Below the pieces are notes generated by a model that was given only the letters and a program-made list of their open reading frames with translations, did not search any database and was not told the DNA's origin. DNA of 64,000 nt from Ruegeria meonggei (lineage in GTDB: Bacteria; Pseudomonadota; Alphaproteobacteria; Rhodobacterales; Rhodobacteraceae): assembly GCF_900172215.1 (NCBI RefSeq), contig NZ_FWFP01000007.1, forward strand, positions 1 through 64,000. The letters run 5' to 3'. Position numbers and translations under genes: made by a program. Each line of letters opens with the position of its first letter. Positions within the stretch are counted from its first letter, which is position 1. This document shows positions 45,228-55,048 of this stretch, piece after piece.

Positions 45228-46434
45228 TACCCGTCTTCCCGTCACCGTCTTGTCCGGCTTCCTTGGCGCCGGAAAAACCACCCTTCTGAACAGCGTGCTG
45301 AACAACCGCGAAGGCAGGCGTGTTGCTGTGATCGTCAACGATATGTCCGAGGTGAATATCGACGCCGACCTTGTACGCGCCGAAACCGAACTGAGCCGCA
45401 CCGACGAGACGTTGGTCGAGATGTCAAACGGATGTATCTGCTGCACCCTGCGGGATGACCTTTTGGCCGAAGTCCGGCGGTTGGCTGATGAAGGCCGGTT
45501 CGACTATTTGCTGATCGAGTCGACCGGAATATCTGAACCCCTGCCAGTTGCCGCGACCTTTGACTTCCGCGACGAAAATGATGAGAGCCTTTCGGATGTC
45601 GCGCGTCTGGACACGATGGTCACGGTTGTTGACGCGGTGAACCTGCTCAACGATTTCTCAAGTCACGATTTTCTGAGTGACCGCGGCGAGACGCTGGGGG
45701 ACGAGGACGAGCGCACTCTGGTTCACCTTCTGACGGATCAGATTGAATTCGCGGATGTCGTCATCCTTAATAAAGTGAATGACGCAGGCTCCGAACGCAC
45801 TGACGCCGCACGCAAGATCATTCGCAGCCTGAATGCCGATGCCCAAATCATCGAGACAAACCATTCCGTGGTCGAAAGTTCGGCAATCCTGGATACTGGG
45901 CTGTTCGATTTCGACGCCGCCCACGAACACCCGATGTGGGCAAAGGAACTTTACGGCTTTGCCGACCATGTCCCGGAAACTGAAGAATATGGTATTTCGT
46001 CATTCGTGTACCGCGCGCGCCGCCCATTTGAGCCAGAGAAGATTCTGGCCGTGCTGAACGGCGAGATGCCCGGCGTGATCCGGGCCAAGGGCCATTTCTG
46101 GATCGCATCCAGGCCTGAGTGGGTTGCCGAATTCTCGCTTTCCGGCGCGCTGTCCAGCGTCAAGCCGATTGGGACCTGGTGGGCTTCGGTTCCAAAGAAA
46201 CGCTGGCCCGATCACCCGTCAGTTTTGAAATATATAGATCAGCATTGGATGGATCCCTGGGGCGACCGCCGACAGGAAATTGTCTTTATCGGCGCTGATA
46301 TCGATTGGCCGGTTTTGAAATCCAGGCTCGACGATTGTCTGTTGCCCGACGCGCTTGCCTTTGACCCGGAAAGCCTCCCCAATGATTTACCGGATCCGTT
46401 TCCGTTGTGGCGCCGTGTGGAGGATGCCGCATGA
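45220..46434 (+). CDS. G3E-family GTPase, ZigA-type zinc chaperone
   Basis: The 404-residue COG0523 protein has [23 protein letters not shown] and a long C-terminal CobW domain containing [11 protein letters not shown] and HFWIASRP. ZigA-type members are Zur-regulated and deliver zinc to client enzymes when it is scarce. It lies in tandem with a second G3E GTPase and before a DUF1826 gene, a common trio in Zur regulons. Confidence 0.87.
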   Translation: MTDTRLPVTVLSGFLGAGKTTLLNSVLNNREGRRVAVIVNDMSEVNIDADLVRAETELSRTDETLVEMSNGCICCTLRDDLLAEVRRLADEGRFDYLLIESTGISEPLPVAATFDFRDENDESLSDVARLDTMVTVVDAVNLLNDFSSHDFLSDRGETLGDEDERTLVHLLTDQIEFADVVILNKVNDAGSERTDAARKIIRSLNADAQIIETNHSVVESSAILDTGLFDFDAAHEHPMWAKELYGFADHVPETEEYGISSFVYRARRPFEPEKILAVLNGEMPGVIRAKGHFWIASRPEWVAEFSLSGALSSVKPIGTWWASVPKKRWPDHPSVLKYIDQHWMDPWGDRRQEIVFIGADIDWPVLKSRLDDCLLPDALAFDPESLPNDLPDPFPLWRRVEDAA

Positions 46435-47066
46435 ACTACGCCCAGGCCGAGATCAAGAACGCAGCGGTAGGCGTCGGCGTTACGGACACTCCAGACGGGT
46501 TGGCACGGATTGCACAGCCCGGATGCGCAGCAACCCTCTGGCGCCGCCAGCTTGCCTTAGAATTTCAAACATGGATCGATGCGCTGGATCCTTTGAAGCT
46601 ACCCAAGGCGCGGCTTGTACTGCGTCCGGACGCCGTGAAAGATGCAATGCGGCATCTGTGTGAAATCGTGGGCATGGAGGATATTCCCGAGCGCGCCTGG
46701 CTTGAAGAGGATATCTCGGACCTGGCCACTCGTTTTGCCGAGATGATGCGAGCACCCTATCTGCGTCTTCGCTTGGACACGATCACCACAAACGCCTGCC
46801 GGAAATTTCACATCGACGCTCTCCATGCCCGGTTGATCTGCACCTATCGGGGGACGGGCACCCAATATGGAATTTCGCCTGATGGCGAAGATCCAAAACG
46901 TGTCTTCACCGTAGGCACCGGAGCGCCAATGGTCATGCGTGGCACGCTCTGGCCGCAGAACCCACGCTCTGGTCTGCTCCACCGTTCGCCGCCCATCGAA
47001 GGTACCGACGAGACACGCCTGGTTCTTGTGCTTGATCCGGTCTTCGAACCTGATGAGGTTCGTTGA
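46431..47066 (+). CDS. DUF1826 protein
   Basis: The 211-residue protein matches the DUF1826 family, whose genes often sit beside ZigA-type GTPases. It contains a His/Cys-bearing middle ([28 protein letters not shown]) and a conserved [18 protein letters not shown] end. Its function is unknown. ATG 46431 overlaps the zigA-like stop (ATGA). The position in the putative Zur operon suggests a role in zinc scarcity. Confidence 0.75.
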   Translation: MNYAQAEIKNAAVGVGVTDTPDGLARIAQPGCAATLWRRQLALEFQTWIDALDPLKLPKARLVLRPDAVKDAMRHLCEIVGMEDIPERAWLEEDISDLATRFAEMMRAPYLRLRLDTITTNACRKFHIDALHARLICTYRGTGTQYGISPDGEDPKRVFTVGTGAPMVMRGTLWPQNPRSGLLHRSPPIEGTDETRLVLVLDPVFEPDEVR

Positions 47067-47323
47067 TGGGTCGAAACCTTGGCCAGACAAAACTCCGCAA
47101 GCGACGCCGCAGAGAAGACCCCATGCGCGAGTTTGACCTGCTCCCACCGGTTTTACGGGCCTGGGTCACGCAGGCTGCGTTGCCCTGGCGACCGCGTTCA
47201 GTCCTGCGCGCGTACAACACAGCGCTTGCCCGGACAGGAGACCAAACCCGGGCTCTGGACGAATTGAAACACCTTGAAGCCGCACAGTTGGCGAAAGACA
47301 GCCAGTTGACGTCTGCCGTATGA
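47066..47323 (+). CDS. Small DUF6525-like protein
   Basis: The 85-residue basic protein begins [20 protein letters not shown], followed by LPPVLRAWVTQAALPWRPRSVLRAY. It resembles the roseobacter DUF6525 family. Function unknown. ATG 47066 shares a base with the DUF1826 stop (TGATG), so it is translated from the same message. The Arg/Lys cluster hints at nucleic-acid contact, but that is a guess. Confidence 0.65.
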   Translation: MGRNLGQTKLRKRRRREDPMREFDLLPPVLRAWVTQAALPWRPRSVLRAYNTALARTGDQTRALDELKHLEAAQLAKDSQLTSAV

Positions 47324-47378
47324 TGCGGGCAGGAACAGGCATGGCTGATCTGTTGGCAAGCCCCGGCCCGGGCTCCGG

Positions 47379-48071
47379 TCATTTTTCCGATGGATCGCTT
47401 TCTGCGTAATCACGCAATCGGTCGATATCGGAAATCTCGGCATGGTTTCGGTTGATCTTCACCCCCACCGTTTTCAGGCGCGAGAATGCCCGGCTCAGGC
47501 TTTCAGGTTTCATTCCCAAACGCCCGGCGATCAGCATTTTATCGTAGGGCAGCTCCACCTCGCACCCATCCAAGTTTTCTTCGCACAGGTTCAGCAGGAA
47601 TTCAGCGACCCGCTGCGCGCCCGTCTGGGCCTTGAGCTGTTCCAATTGCGCAACCAGTGAATGCAAATGGGTAAAGGTAGAAGCCAGGATCGAAACGCCA
47701 ATTTCGGGATCTTCTTTCATCAACGACAGCAGTAAGGGGCTGGGAATATGCATCACCTCGCAAGGCGAAACCGCCTCGGCCGACACAGGATAGGGAACAT
47801 TGCGCAGCGCAACCGCTTCGCCAAAGCTTTCGCCGCGGGTAAAAACACTGACCACAGCTTCGGCCCCGGTTGGCGACATGCGAAACAGTTTGACCCAACC
47901 CGCCAGCACGACGTGAACGGCCTTGGCCTCTTCTTCCTGCAGAAAGATTGTCTCGCCTCGGTCATACGACCGCCAGATCGCATGACTGAGCAGTGTATCG
48001 ATATGCTGGTCCGGCAAACTCTTGAGCAAGAGTGACTGTCGGGCAATCGCCTTTTGTGCTTCATGCGCCAT
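47379..48071 (-). CDS. dnr: Crp/Fnr-family regulator of denitrification (Dnr/NnrR type)
   Basis: The 230-residue protein has a cyclic-nucleotide-type sensor domain (about 15-140) and a Crp-type helix-turn-helix near 170-205 (LPYDKMLIAGRLGMKPESLSRAFSRLK), the pattern of Dnr proteins. There is no N-terminal Cys cluster of the Fnr [4Fe-4S] kind. Dnr-type regulators respond to NO, probably through haem, and activate nir and nor genes. Five matching boxes lie in this window. It is divergent from hemA. Confidence 0.82.
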   Translation of the reverse strand: MAHEAQKAIARQSLLLKSLPDQHIDTLLSHAIWRSYDRGETIFLQEEEAKAVHVVLAGWVKLFRMSPTGAEAVVSVFTRGESFGEAVALRNVPYPVSAEAVSPCEVMHIPSPLLLSLMKEDPEIGVSILASTFTHLHSLVAQLEQLKAQTGAQRVAEFLLNLCEENLDGCEVELPYDKMLIAGRLGMKPESLSRAFSRLKTVGVKINRNHAEISDIDRLRDYAESDPSEK

Positions 48072-48177
48072 GAAGGTTCTTCCCCTATTCCCTGGTCGAT
48101 CATCTGACCGGTGCGTCCCGCAGGATCAGGCTATGCCAAAGCGGCCCCGCGTGCACCAGTCTTTTCCTGCCCGCAGC

Positions 48178-48191
48178 TTGACTAATGTCAT
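48178..48191. promoter_or_regulatory. FNR/Dnr-type box upstream of hemA
   Basis: TTGAC-TAAT-GTCAT differs from TTGAC-N4-GTCAA in its last base. It ends 62 bp before the hemA start, a spacing that suits activation. Confidence 0.7.
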
Positions 48192-48253
48192 GTTACGTTG
48201 GGGGGCACCGGCCTAATCTTGGTCCAAAGCCAGTAATCCGGGGAGCCAGAAAG

Positions 48254-49477
48254 ATGGACTACGAGCGATTTTTCACCCAGAGCCTCGATGATCTGCGGGA
48301 CGAAGGAAACTATCGCGTCTTTATCGATCTGCAACGCCGATGCGGGTCTTTCCCGAATGCGCGCCAGACCGATGGACCGGTGCAGCGCAACGTTCGGATC
48401 TGGTGCTCGAACGACTACCTCGGCATGGGGCAACACCCTTCAGTAATCGCGGCCATGCATGACGCGCTGGATCGCTGTGGTGCTGGCGCTGGGGGCACGC
48501 GGAATATCTCTGGGACTACCCATGATCATGTATTGCTTGAATCCGAACTGGCCGATCTCCATGGCAAAGAGGCCGCGCTGCTGTTCACCTCGGGCTATGT
48601 ATCCAACTGGGCCGCGCTGGGAACGCTGGCCGCGAAAATTCCGGGCCTGATCGTCTTTTCCGATGCGTTGAACCATGCCTCGATGATTGAAGGCATCCGC
48701 CACTCACGGGCACAGAAGGTAATCTGGACCCACAACGATCTAAATGATCTTGAAGCGAAACTGGCTGCCGCCGATCCCGATGCCCCCAAGATGATCGCCT
48801 TTGAATCCGTTTATTCCATGGACGGCGACATCGCCCCGATCAGAGAAATCTGCGACCTGGCCGACAAATATGGCGCGATGACCTATCTGGATGAGGTTCA
48901 CGCCGTTGGCCTTTACGGTCCGCACGGTGGCGGCATAGCAGAGCGTGAAGGGTTGATGCACCGTCTGACCGTGATCGAAGGCACGCTGGGCAAAGCCTTT
49001 GGCGTCGTGGGCGGCTATATCGCCGCTTCTGCTGCACTTTGTGATTTCGTCCGCAGCTTTGCCAGCGGGTTTATCTTTACCACCGCCCTGCCGCCGTCGA
49101 TCGCCGCAGGGGCCGCTGCATCGATCCGGCATCTGAAACAGTCGAATGTGGAACGCGACTTGCAAAAATCCCGTGTGGCGCAGGTACGTGCCCGGCTGGA
49201 TGCCGAGGGTATTCCGCATCTGCCAAACCCCAGCCACATCATACCGGTGATGGTGGGCGATCCGGTGAAATGCAAATTCATCTCGGACACTCTGCTGGAA
49301 GAATTCGGCATCTACATCCAGCCAATCAACTTTCCCACCGTCCCAAAAGGGACCGAGCGTTTGCGGATCACACCCTCACCCGTTCATACGGAAGAAGACA
49401 TCGATCATCTGGTCGGCGCGCTGTCAGCCCTATGGCAGCAGTGCCAGATCGCGCGGATGCCGATGGCCGCCCAATAA
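48254..49477 (+). CDS. hemA: 5-aminolevulinate synthase
   Basis: The 407-residue PLP enzyme makes 5-aminolevulinate from glycine and succinyl-CoA, the first step of the alphaproteobacterial (Shemin) haem route. It has [42 protein letters not shown], and the PLP Lys in [17 protein letters not shown] 48254 follows GGGGAGCCAGAAAG. Its place beside dnr and behind an FNR-type box suggests haem precursor supply rises with NirS and NorCB synthesis. A second ALA synthase elsewhere in the genome is possible. Confidence 0.94.
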   Translation: MDYERFFTQSLDDLRDEGNYRVFIDLQRRCGSFPNARQTDGPVQRNVRIWCSNDYLGMGQHPSVIAAMHDALDRCGAGAGGTRNISGTTHDHVLLESELADLHGKEAALLFTSGYVSNWAALGTLAAKIPGLIVFSDALNHASMIEGIRHSRAQKVIWTHNDLNDLEAKLAAADPDAPKMIAFESVYSMDGDIAPIREICDLADKYGAMTYLDEVHAVGLYGPHGGGIAEREGLMHRLTVIEGTLGKAFGVVGGYIAASAALCDFVRSFASGFIFTTALPPSIAAGAAASIRHLKQSNVERDLQKSRVAQVRARLDAEGIPHLPNPSHIIPVMVGDPVKCKFISDTLLEEFGIYIQPINFPTVPKGTERLRITPSPVHTEEDIDHLVGALSALWQQCQIARMPMAAQ

Positions 49478-49504
49478 CCTAAGCGTCCCTTTGCTTGGGA
49501 AACT

Positions 49505-49533
49505 GCCGCTCTTTCTAAGGCGGCCTTTTTTTT
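49505..49533 (+). terminator. Terminator after hemA
   Basis: GCCGC(t)CTT (49505-49513) pairs with AAGGCGGC (49517-49524), one bulged T, followed by CTTTTTTTT. This is a clear factor-independent terminator 28 bp after the hemA stop, just before the convergent norF end. Confidence 0.85.
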
Positions 49534-49537
49534 GCGG

Positions 49538-49816
49538 TCAGATCAGGTACAAGCCAAAGATCGCGGCAGAAAAGCATGTCAGCACCATGGTGAATCCACG
49601 CAACCAGGCGGGGCTTCCGGCAAGGTCCAGATACCGGGCCAGGATCACTCGCGTCTTGATCAGCGCCAACATTAGGATGCCCGCCCCAAGGGCTGCAGGT
49701 GGCACCGGTGCCATCGTCACCAGGGCTGAAGCCAAGCTCAGTATCAAGAGCCCCAACCAGGCGACCACAAGGTGGTCGGAACCAGTTCTGCATGAAGTGA
49801 TATCGGGGTCGGACAT
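49538..49816 (-). CDS. norF: NorF-like small membrane protein
   Basis: The 92-residue protein has three membrane segments (VVAWLGLLILSLASALV, ALGAGILMLALIKTRVILAR, GFTMVLTCFSAAIFGLYLI) and resembles the cytochrome-oxidase-subunit-IV-like NorF. NorF helps full NO reductase activity, in an undefined way. It is the last gene of norCBQDEF, 5 bp after norE. Confidence 0.75.
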   Translation of the reverse strand: MSDPDITSCRTGSDHLVVAWLGLLILSLASALVTMAPVPPAALGAGILMLALIKTRVILARYLDLAGSPAWLRGFTMVLTCFSAAIFGLYLI

Positions 49817-49821
49817 ATCGC

Positions 49822-50370
49822 TTATCCCAACAGGTAGATCACGGGAAACAGCATGATCCAGACCAGATCAACCATATGCCAGAACTGGGCGCCAGCTTCG
49901 ATGTTGCGGGGGGCGTCCCGCCAGGCAACAAGCAACAGAATGGCGACGCCAGCCAGCACATGTGCTGCATGAAAGCCGGTCAACAGGTAGTAGAACAGAA
50001 AGAACGGATGGGTTTCATAGCTGATGCCCTGCGCGGCCTTGTCCGCATATTCCGCACCCTTGATGATCAGAAACACCACGCCCAGCAGAGCCGCGCCAAC
50101 CAAGGCCAGCCGCGCCGCACCTCGTCGGGCGATCTGACGCCAGTGCAAGGCTTGCGCGGCCAAATATCCGGACGTGACCAGCACGGCGGTGTTCAGCGCC
50201 GCGCCGGTGCGGTGGAGATGGGATTGCGCCTCGGCAAACCCGGCCGGATCAGTCAGACGCACGCCCATAAAGGCGATCAGCCCCGCCCCGAAAACCAACA
50301 ATTCCGAGATGATCAGCACCCACATCAACAACTCGCCCGGAAGCTCGTCTATCAAAGAGGTGTCGCTCAT
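49822..50370 (-). CDS. norE: NorE, cytochrome c oxidase subunit III-like
   Basis: The 182-residue protein has five membrane segments and the CoxIII-like pattern (LLMWVLIISELLVFGAGLIAF, HPFFLFYYLLTGFHAAHVLAG, WHMVDLVWIMLFPVIYLLG). NorE accompanies NO reductase in many denitrifiers and supports its activity. ATG 50370 overlaps the norD stop (ATGA). Confidence 0.85.
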   Translation of the reverse strand: MSDTSLIDELPGELLMWVLIISELLVFGAGLIAFMGVRLTDPAGFAEAQSHLHRTGAALNTAVLVTSGYLAAQALHWRQIARRGAARLALVGAALLGVVFLIIKGAEYADKAAQGISYETHPFFLFYYLLTGFHAAHVLAGVAILLLVAWRDAPRNIEAGAQFWHMVDLVWIMLFPVIYLLG

Positions 50371-52292
50371 GCGCCGACCAGTTGGCGATAGATTTGCGGC
50401 AATGCCATGGTCAGGCGATGCGGGTCGGGAATAACGGCAAAGCCACCCTGCCCGAACATGCGCGGGAACCAGCTTTTGCCGGTTTTGTCGATGGTGACGC
50501 CAAAGACCGACTGCCCGGCGCGGCGGGCCTCACGGACAGCCATACAAGTGTCTTCGATGCCGTGGCGGCCCTCATAATGGTCCAGATCGTTGGGCTTGCC
50601 ATCGGTGATCACAAGCAGCAACCGCCGCTTGCGCGTTTGACCTGCCAGATCAGCCGAGCAATGGCGAATTGCCGCCCCCAACCTTGTGTAGTGGCCGGGC
50701 CGCAGTGAGGCGATGCGCTGTTCAACTGTCTTGCCCATCATCTCATCGAACCCCTTGCAGCGTTGCACGTAAACACGTTGGCGTTTCAGCGAGCTGAAGG
50801 CGTGAATGGCAAAATCGTCCCCGCAGGCGTTCAGTCCCCAGGCCAGCGCCGCCAATGCCTCGCGCTCAATGTCAATCACCGCGCGTCCGGTGACCGCGCT
50901 CTCGGTGGATCGGCTGACATCCAGCAGGATCGAAACCGCCAGATCGCGCGCCTCGGGCCGGGATTGCAACCACACCCGATCAGTACCTTCACCGCTGGCA
51001 AGGCGATCAGTTTCAGCGCGCACGGCGGCCTCGATATCCAGCTGATCACCGTCCAGATGGCCGCGCGTCATCACACGTCCGGGGCGCAGCGCCTCGAACT
51101 GGCGTTTCACCGCACGGATGCGGCGGGCGGTGGCGGGGTCCTTGCCGAATTCGGCGGCACCTTCACGGATATCGGCGTCCGAGGTCAGCACGTTCACATG
51201 ATCGGGCAGGTATTTTCCGGTGCGCACGTCCCATTCGGGGTACAGAATACGACCCGACAGTCGCTCGCGATTCACATCTTCGGGCGCAAGGTCCAGGTGC
51301 AGTTTCAGACGCGTAGGTGGCGCTTTGGAGATCTGGCCCAGCCCGATCTCATCCTGATCATCGGCGGCTTTCTTGGCGTTGTCAGGGTCGTCATCGTCGA
51401 TGCGGCGGTTGATGTTCAGAAACTCGGCCCAGCTGAGGATCGCCTCGAACTTATGCAGGATGAAACTGTCGCTGCGCGAGGCCTGATCAGATTTCCGGCG
51501 CCGGGCACGGTGGGTTTTGTCGCCGGATTCTTCCGGCGGACCTTCGGTGTCGGGGTTTTCAACCTCGCTATGTTCGGAGAACCCAACAGCGCGCAGTTCT
51601 GGCCACAGGGGAACAGGGCGGAAATGCTGATACCCGCGCGGTGCGGTCATGCCGTCCACCGCTTCCAACAGGGCTTTGGCCCCGTTCGGCAACGGCGCAG
51701 GGTCGCCGCCCAGCGCCTGCCGGATCAACGCCTCTACCGCGGCTTCAGCAGGCGGAAGGGAACGAATTTCACGCTGATACAGCACGCCCTTGCACAGCTC
51801 GGCATAGAGCGGGCGCAGGCCGGGCGCATCCTCAAGCGTTGCTGCGACCATGTCTTCTGCGGCCGCCAACGCTCGCAGATCGGCGCGAAGGGGATCGTCG
51901 TCTTCAAACCGGGTTCCGGCATGGGCCGCTGCTGCTGCCAGCCAAACATAAAGCGCGCCATTGGCCTCGCGCGCGGGGAAAACGGCCAGACTGTCCGGCA
52001 AGCGCAGCACTTCCCCATCGAATGAGGCGCGCGGCATCAGTTCCACTTCAGTTCCCAACCTACGACGCCAGCTTAGGCGGTGGCGCGAGACCTCGGGTGA
52101 GACCGGGCGCAATTCGACGCCCGGGCTTCCCCCAAGCCCCCGGAAAAGAACTGCCAGCCGCCCCGCGACCTCTGAAAGGTCGACCGCGGCTCCTATGTGC
52201 ACCTCAGGTGCATCCAGGCGGCTGGCAAGGGTGTGCCACAGTTTCCCGATCGTTTCTTCGGGTTCCCATGGCTCAAAGTCGATCTTTACCAT
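50367..52292 (-). CDS. norD: NorD, VWA-domain activator of NO reductase
   Basis: The 641-residue soluble protein ends in a von Willebrand factor A domain (about 440-641) with the MIDAS motif DVSRSTES. Together with the MoxR-type ATPase NorQ it inserts or activates the non-haem iron of NorB. The middle is rich in charged residues (PDTEGPPEESGDKTHRARRR). It starts 9 bp after norQ. Confidence 0.9.
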   Translation of the reverse strand: MVKIDFEPWEPEETIGKLWHTLASRLDAPEVHIGAAVDLSEVAGRLAVLFRGLGGSPGVELRPVSPEVSRHRLSWRRRLGTEVELMPRASFDGEVLRLPDSLAVFPAREANGALYVWLAAAAAHAGTRFEDDDPLRADLRALAAAEDMVAATLEDAPGLRPLYAELCKGVLYQREIRSLPPAEAAVEALIRQALGGDPAPLPNGAKALLEAVDGMTAPRGYQHFRPVPLWPELRAVGFSEHSEVENPDTEGPPEESGDKTHRARRRKSDQASRSDSFILHKFEAILSWAEFLNINRRIDDDDPDNAKKAADDQDEIGLGQISKAPPTRLKLHLDLAPEDVNRERLSGRILYPEWDVRTGKYLPDHVNVLTSDADIREGAAEFGKDPATARRIRAVKRQFEALRPGRVMTRGHLDGDQLDIEAAVRAETDRLASGEGTDRVWLQSRPEARDLAVSILLDVSRSTESAVTGRAVIDIEREALAALAWGLNACGDDFAIHAFSSLKRQRVYVQRCKGFDEMMGKTVEQRIASLRPGHYTRLGAAIRHCSADLAGQTRKRRLLLVITDGKPNDLDHYEGRHGIEDTCMAVREARRAGQSVFGVTIDKTGKSWFPRMFGQGGFAVIPDPHRLTMALPQIYRQLVGA

Positions 52293-52301
52293 TGGCTGGC
52301 C

Positions 52302-53117
52302 TCACCCAAAGACAGCCGTGACAAGATCGAGGAGCCCGCGTTTGATATCCTCATCATCGGTCAGAGGTTCGATCATGGCGGCAAGGATGGCGCGGTCTGT
52401 GGACATGCCCTGTGCGATCAGTGTCGCGGCATAAACCACCAGACGAGTCGAGACGCCTTCCTCAAGATCCTGACCCTTGAGCCCACGCAGCTTGCCGGCC
52501 AACCGGATCAGCGGCTTGCAGCGTTCCAGCGGCAGTCCACTTTCCCGGGCGACCACTTCGGCCTCCATCTGCGGCGATGGAAAGTCGAACTCCAGCGAGA
52601 TGAACCGCTGCCGGGTCGAGGGTTTCAGGGTTTTCAGAATGTTCTGGTAGCCGGGGTTATAAGACGCCACCAGCATAAAGCCGGGCGTAGCCTCAAGTTC
52701 CTCGCCAGTGCGGTCGATCGGCAGGATACGCCGGTCGTCGGTCAACGGATGCAACACAACGGTGACGTCCTTGCGTGCTTCGACCACTTCGTCAAGGTAA
52801 CAGATCGCACCCTCGCGCACCGCGCGAGTCAACGGACCATCGACCCAAACGGTTTCGCCGCCTTTCAGCAGATAACGTCCGATCAGGTCGGCAGCAGCAA
52901 GGTCATCGTGGCAGGCCACGGTGTAAAGCGGGCGGCCAAGACTGGCGGCCATATGGGCCACAAACCGGGTCTTGCCGCAGCCTGTCGGCCCTTTCAGCAG
53001 GACCGGCAGGTTGTTGGTATAAGCGGCGGCGAACACATCGCATTCGTCGCCCTGGGGCAGGTAGAAGGGGGCGTCAGCCGCCCCCCTTCCCAGTTTCACG
53101 GAACCATCCATACCCAT
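52302..53117 (-). CDS. norQ: NorQ, MoxR-type AAA+ ATPase
   Basis: The 271-residue AAA+ protein has Walker A GPTGCGKTR, Walker B CYLDEV and a sensor region in MLVASYNPGYQNILKTLKPSTRQRF. It pairs with NorD to activate NO reductase. ATG 53117 overlaps the norB stop by one base (TGATG); GTG 53120 is an alternative. Confidence 0.92.
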   Translation of the reverse strand: MGMDGSVKLGRGAADAPFYLPQGDECDVFAAAYTNNLPVLLKGPTGCGKTRFVAHMAASLGRPLYTVACHDDLAAADLIGRYLLKGGETVWVDGPLTRAVREGAICYLDEVVEARKDVTVVLHPLTDDRRILPIDRTGEELEATPGFMLVASYNPGYQNILKTLKPSTRQRFISLEFDFPSPQMEAEVVARESGLPLERCKPLIRLAGKLRGLKGQDLEEGVSTRLVVYAATLIAQGMSTDRAILAAMIEPLTDDEDIKRGLLDLVTAVFG

Positions 53118-54484
53118 CACTCCGCAGGGGTTTCTGCAGCGCCGGGTTCAATGATCTCTTTCCGGGGCACCCAGATAGAGTAGATGAACAACAGCGCGCC
53201 AAGGACCACCACGACACCTGAACCAAGACGCATCCAGTAGAAGATCGCAACCTGATCCTGCACATCCATAAAGTAGTCTCCGACCACCCGCTGCATGTGC
53301 GTTTGCACGGTTCCGGCAAAGGTCAGCACGAAGGTCATAAAAACCATACCGCTGGTCATCAGCCAGAAGCTTGCCATGTTCAGAACCTGATTATACGGAT
53401 CGCGGTTCTTGAGGATCGGCATGGCATAGCTGAAGATCGCCAGATTGAGGCAGACATAGGCTCCGTAGAAGGCCAGGTGACCGTGGGCTGCGGTGATCTG
53501 CGTGCCGTGGGTATAGTAGTTCACCCCATGCAGCGTGTGCAGGAAGCCCCAGACGCCAGCGCCAAAGAAGGCCAGCGTGGCACAGCCAAGCGACCACAGC
53601 AGCGCGGCTTTGTTAGGATGGTCCCGGCGGCCCTTCCAGACCATGACGAAGGCAAAGGCCATCATCGCAAAGAACGGGATCACTTCGAGGCTTGAGAAGA
53701 TCGAACCAATCCACTGCCAATACGCAGGCGTACCGATCCAATAGTAGTGGTGGCCGGTTCCCAGAATGCCCGAGAACAGCGCGGCCGCGACAATGACATA
53801 GAGCCATTTCTCGACGATCTCGCGGTCCACACCGGTCAGCTTGAGCATCAGATAGGCCAGGATCGAGGCCATGATCAGTTCCCACACACCTTCGACCCAC
53901 AGGTGGACAACATACCACCAGTATTGCTTATCAAGGCTCAGGTTGCCCGGGTTGTAGAAGGCGAACAGGAACAGCAGCGCCAGACCCCACAGACCCAACA
54001 ACAAAATGTTGGTGATGGCGGTTTTCTTGCCCTTCAGAACGGTCATCGACACGTTGTACAGAAAGATCAGCGCGGCCACGACGATACCCGCCTTAACCCA
54101 CTTGGGCTGTTCAAGGAACTCGCGCCCCTCTTTGCCCAGCAGCCAGTTGCCTTCGAACAAGTTGAAGGTATAGGTGACCACCACGCCCAACGTGCCAACC
54201 ACAAGGATCAGCAGCTGCAGATAGGCCAGCTTGGTCGAGTGAATCTCGCGCTCGGCTTCTTCCGGGATCAGGAAGTAGGCCGCACCGAAGAAGCCAAGAA
54301 TCAGCCACACGATCAGAGAGTTTGTGTGCAGCATCCGCACGATGTTGAACGGCAAAAGCTCGCTCAGGAAGTTGGGTGATACATAGATCAAACCGGCCAG
54401 CAGGCCGCCGATCACCTGTATCGCGAACAGGCCCATTGCCACGGCAAAGTAGGCGTAGGCGATTTTTTGGGATTCGTATTTCAT
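53117..54484 (-). CDS. norB: Nitric oxide reductase, catalytic subunit NorB
   Basis: The 455-residue protein has 12 membrane segments and the His ligands of a haem-copper-type NO reductase: MLHTNSLIVW, HLWVEGVWE (with the Glu pair near the FeB site), GTGHHYYW and AAHGHLAFYGAY. There is no N-terminal quinol-oxidase extension, so it is the cytochrome-c type (cNOR) working with NorC. It reduces NO to nitrous oxide at the inner membrane. Confidence 0.95.
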   Translation of the reverse strand: MKYESQKIAYAYFAVAMGLFAIQVIGGLLAGLIYVSPNFLSELLPFNIVRMLHTNSLIVWLILGFFGAAYFLIPEEAEREIHSTKLAYLQLLILVVGTLGVVVTYTFNLFEGNWLLGKEGREFLEQPKWVKAGIVVAALIFLYNVSMTVLKGKKTAITNILLLGLWGLALLFLFAFYNPGNLSLDKQYWWYVVHLWVEGVWELIMASILAYLMLKLTGVDREIVEKWLYVIVAAALFSGILGTGHHYYWIGTPAYWQWIGSIFSSLEVIPFFAMMAFAFVMVWKGRRDHPNKAALLWSLGCATLAFFGAGVWGFLHTLHGVNYYTHGTQITAAHGHLAFYGAYVCLNLAIFSYAMPILKNRDPYNQVLNMASFWLMTSGMVFMTFVLTFAGTVQTHMQRVVGDYFMDVQDQVAIFYWMRLGSGVVVVLGALLFIYSIWVPRKEIIEPGAAETPAE

Positions 54485-54499
54485 TGCTCCGTTCCCTTC

Positions 54500-54949
54500 T
54501 CAGCCTGCCTCGTTGGGCGGCCAGTCCTGAGCGTCGATATTGTCCGTCCAGATCAAAAAGTTGGTCAGGTCGCGGATTTCTTCGTCGCTGAGGTTGAAAT
54601 TGGGCATCTGCCGACGACCGGGAATGCCGGTTGGTTGTGCCTCCATCCAGCCCTTGAGGGATTCAAAGGCTGATTCCGGGTCGTCCAGTACGCCCCAACG
54701 TGTCATCACGTTTCCGACCTCGGGGGCAAAATAGGCCCCTTCCCCAAGAATTGTGTGGCAGTTGATACAGGCGTGTTTTTCCCAGACATGTTTGCCCCGA
54801 ACCACGCTGTCATCCAGTTTTGCCGCGTTCTCGGACGTGACGATGTACCAGTGGGAATGGGCCGACAGGGCCAAAAATATAAGGATAAAGAACAGGGACC
54901 CGCCATAGAATATGTTGCGGGCCATGCTCTTGGTCATGACGTCTCGCAT
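54500..54949 (-). CDS. norC: Nitric oxide reductase cytochrome c subunit NorC
   Basis: The 149-residue protein has one N-terminal membrane anchor (about 13-32) and a single c-type haem site CINCH (61-65), with the Met ligand probably in RRQMPNF. It passes electrons from periplasmic cytochrome or cupredoxin to NorB. ATG 54949 follows AAGGAGAGCGCA. An FNR-type box lies 64 bp upstream. First gene of norCBQDEF. Confidence 0.95.
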   Translation of the reverse strand: MRDVMTKSMARNIFYGGSLFFILIFLALSAHSHWYIVTSENAAKLDDSVVRGKHVWEKHACINCHTILGEGAYFAPEVGNVMTRWGVLDDPESAFESLKGWMEAQPTGIPGRRQMPNFNLSDEEIRDLTNFLIWTDNIDAQDWPPNEAG

Positions 54950-55012
54950 TGCGCTCTCCTTTGCGCCGCTTTGCTAGTAGACACACCATGGAGATCGGGT
55001 CGCCAAGGCGCC

Positions 55013-55026
55013 TTAACGAAAGTCAA
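55013..55026. promoter_or_regulatory. FNR/Dnr-type box upstream of norC
   Basis: On the minus strand this reads TTGAC-TTTC-GTTAA, one base from the TTGAC-N4-GTCAA palindrome. It lies 64 bp from the norC start and after the end of nnrS. Confidence 0.75.
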
Positions 55027-55048
55027 GACATCCGGGGTTCGGGGAAAA

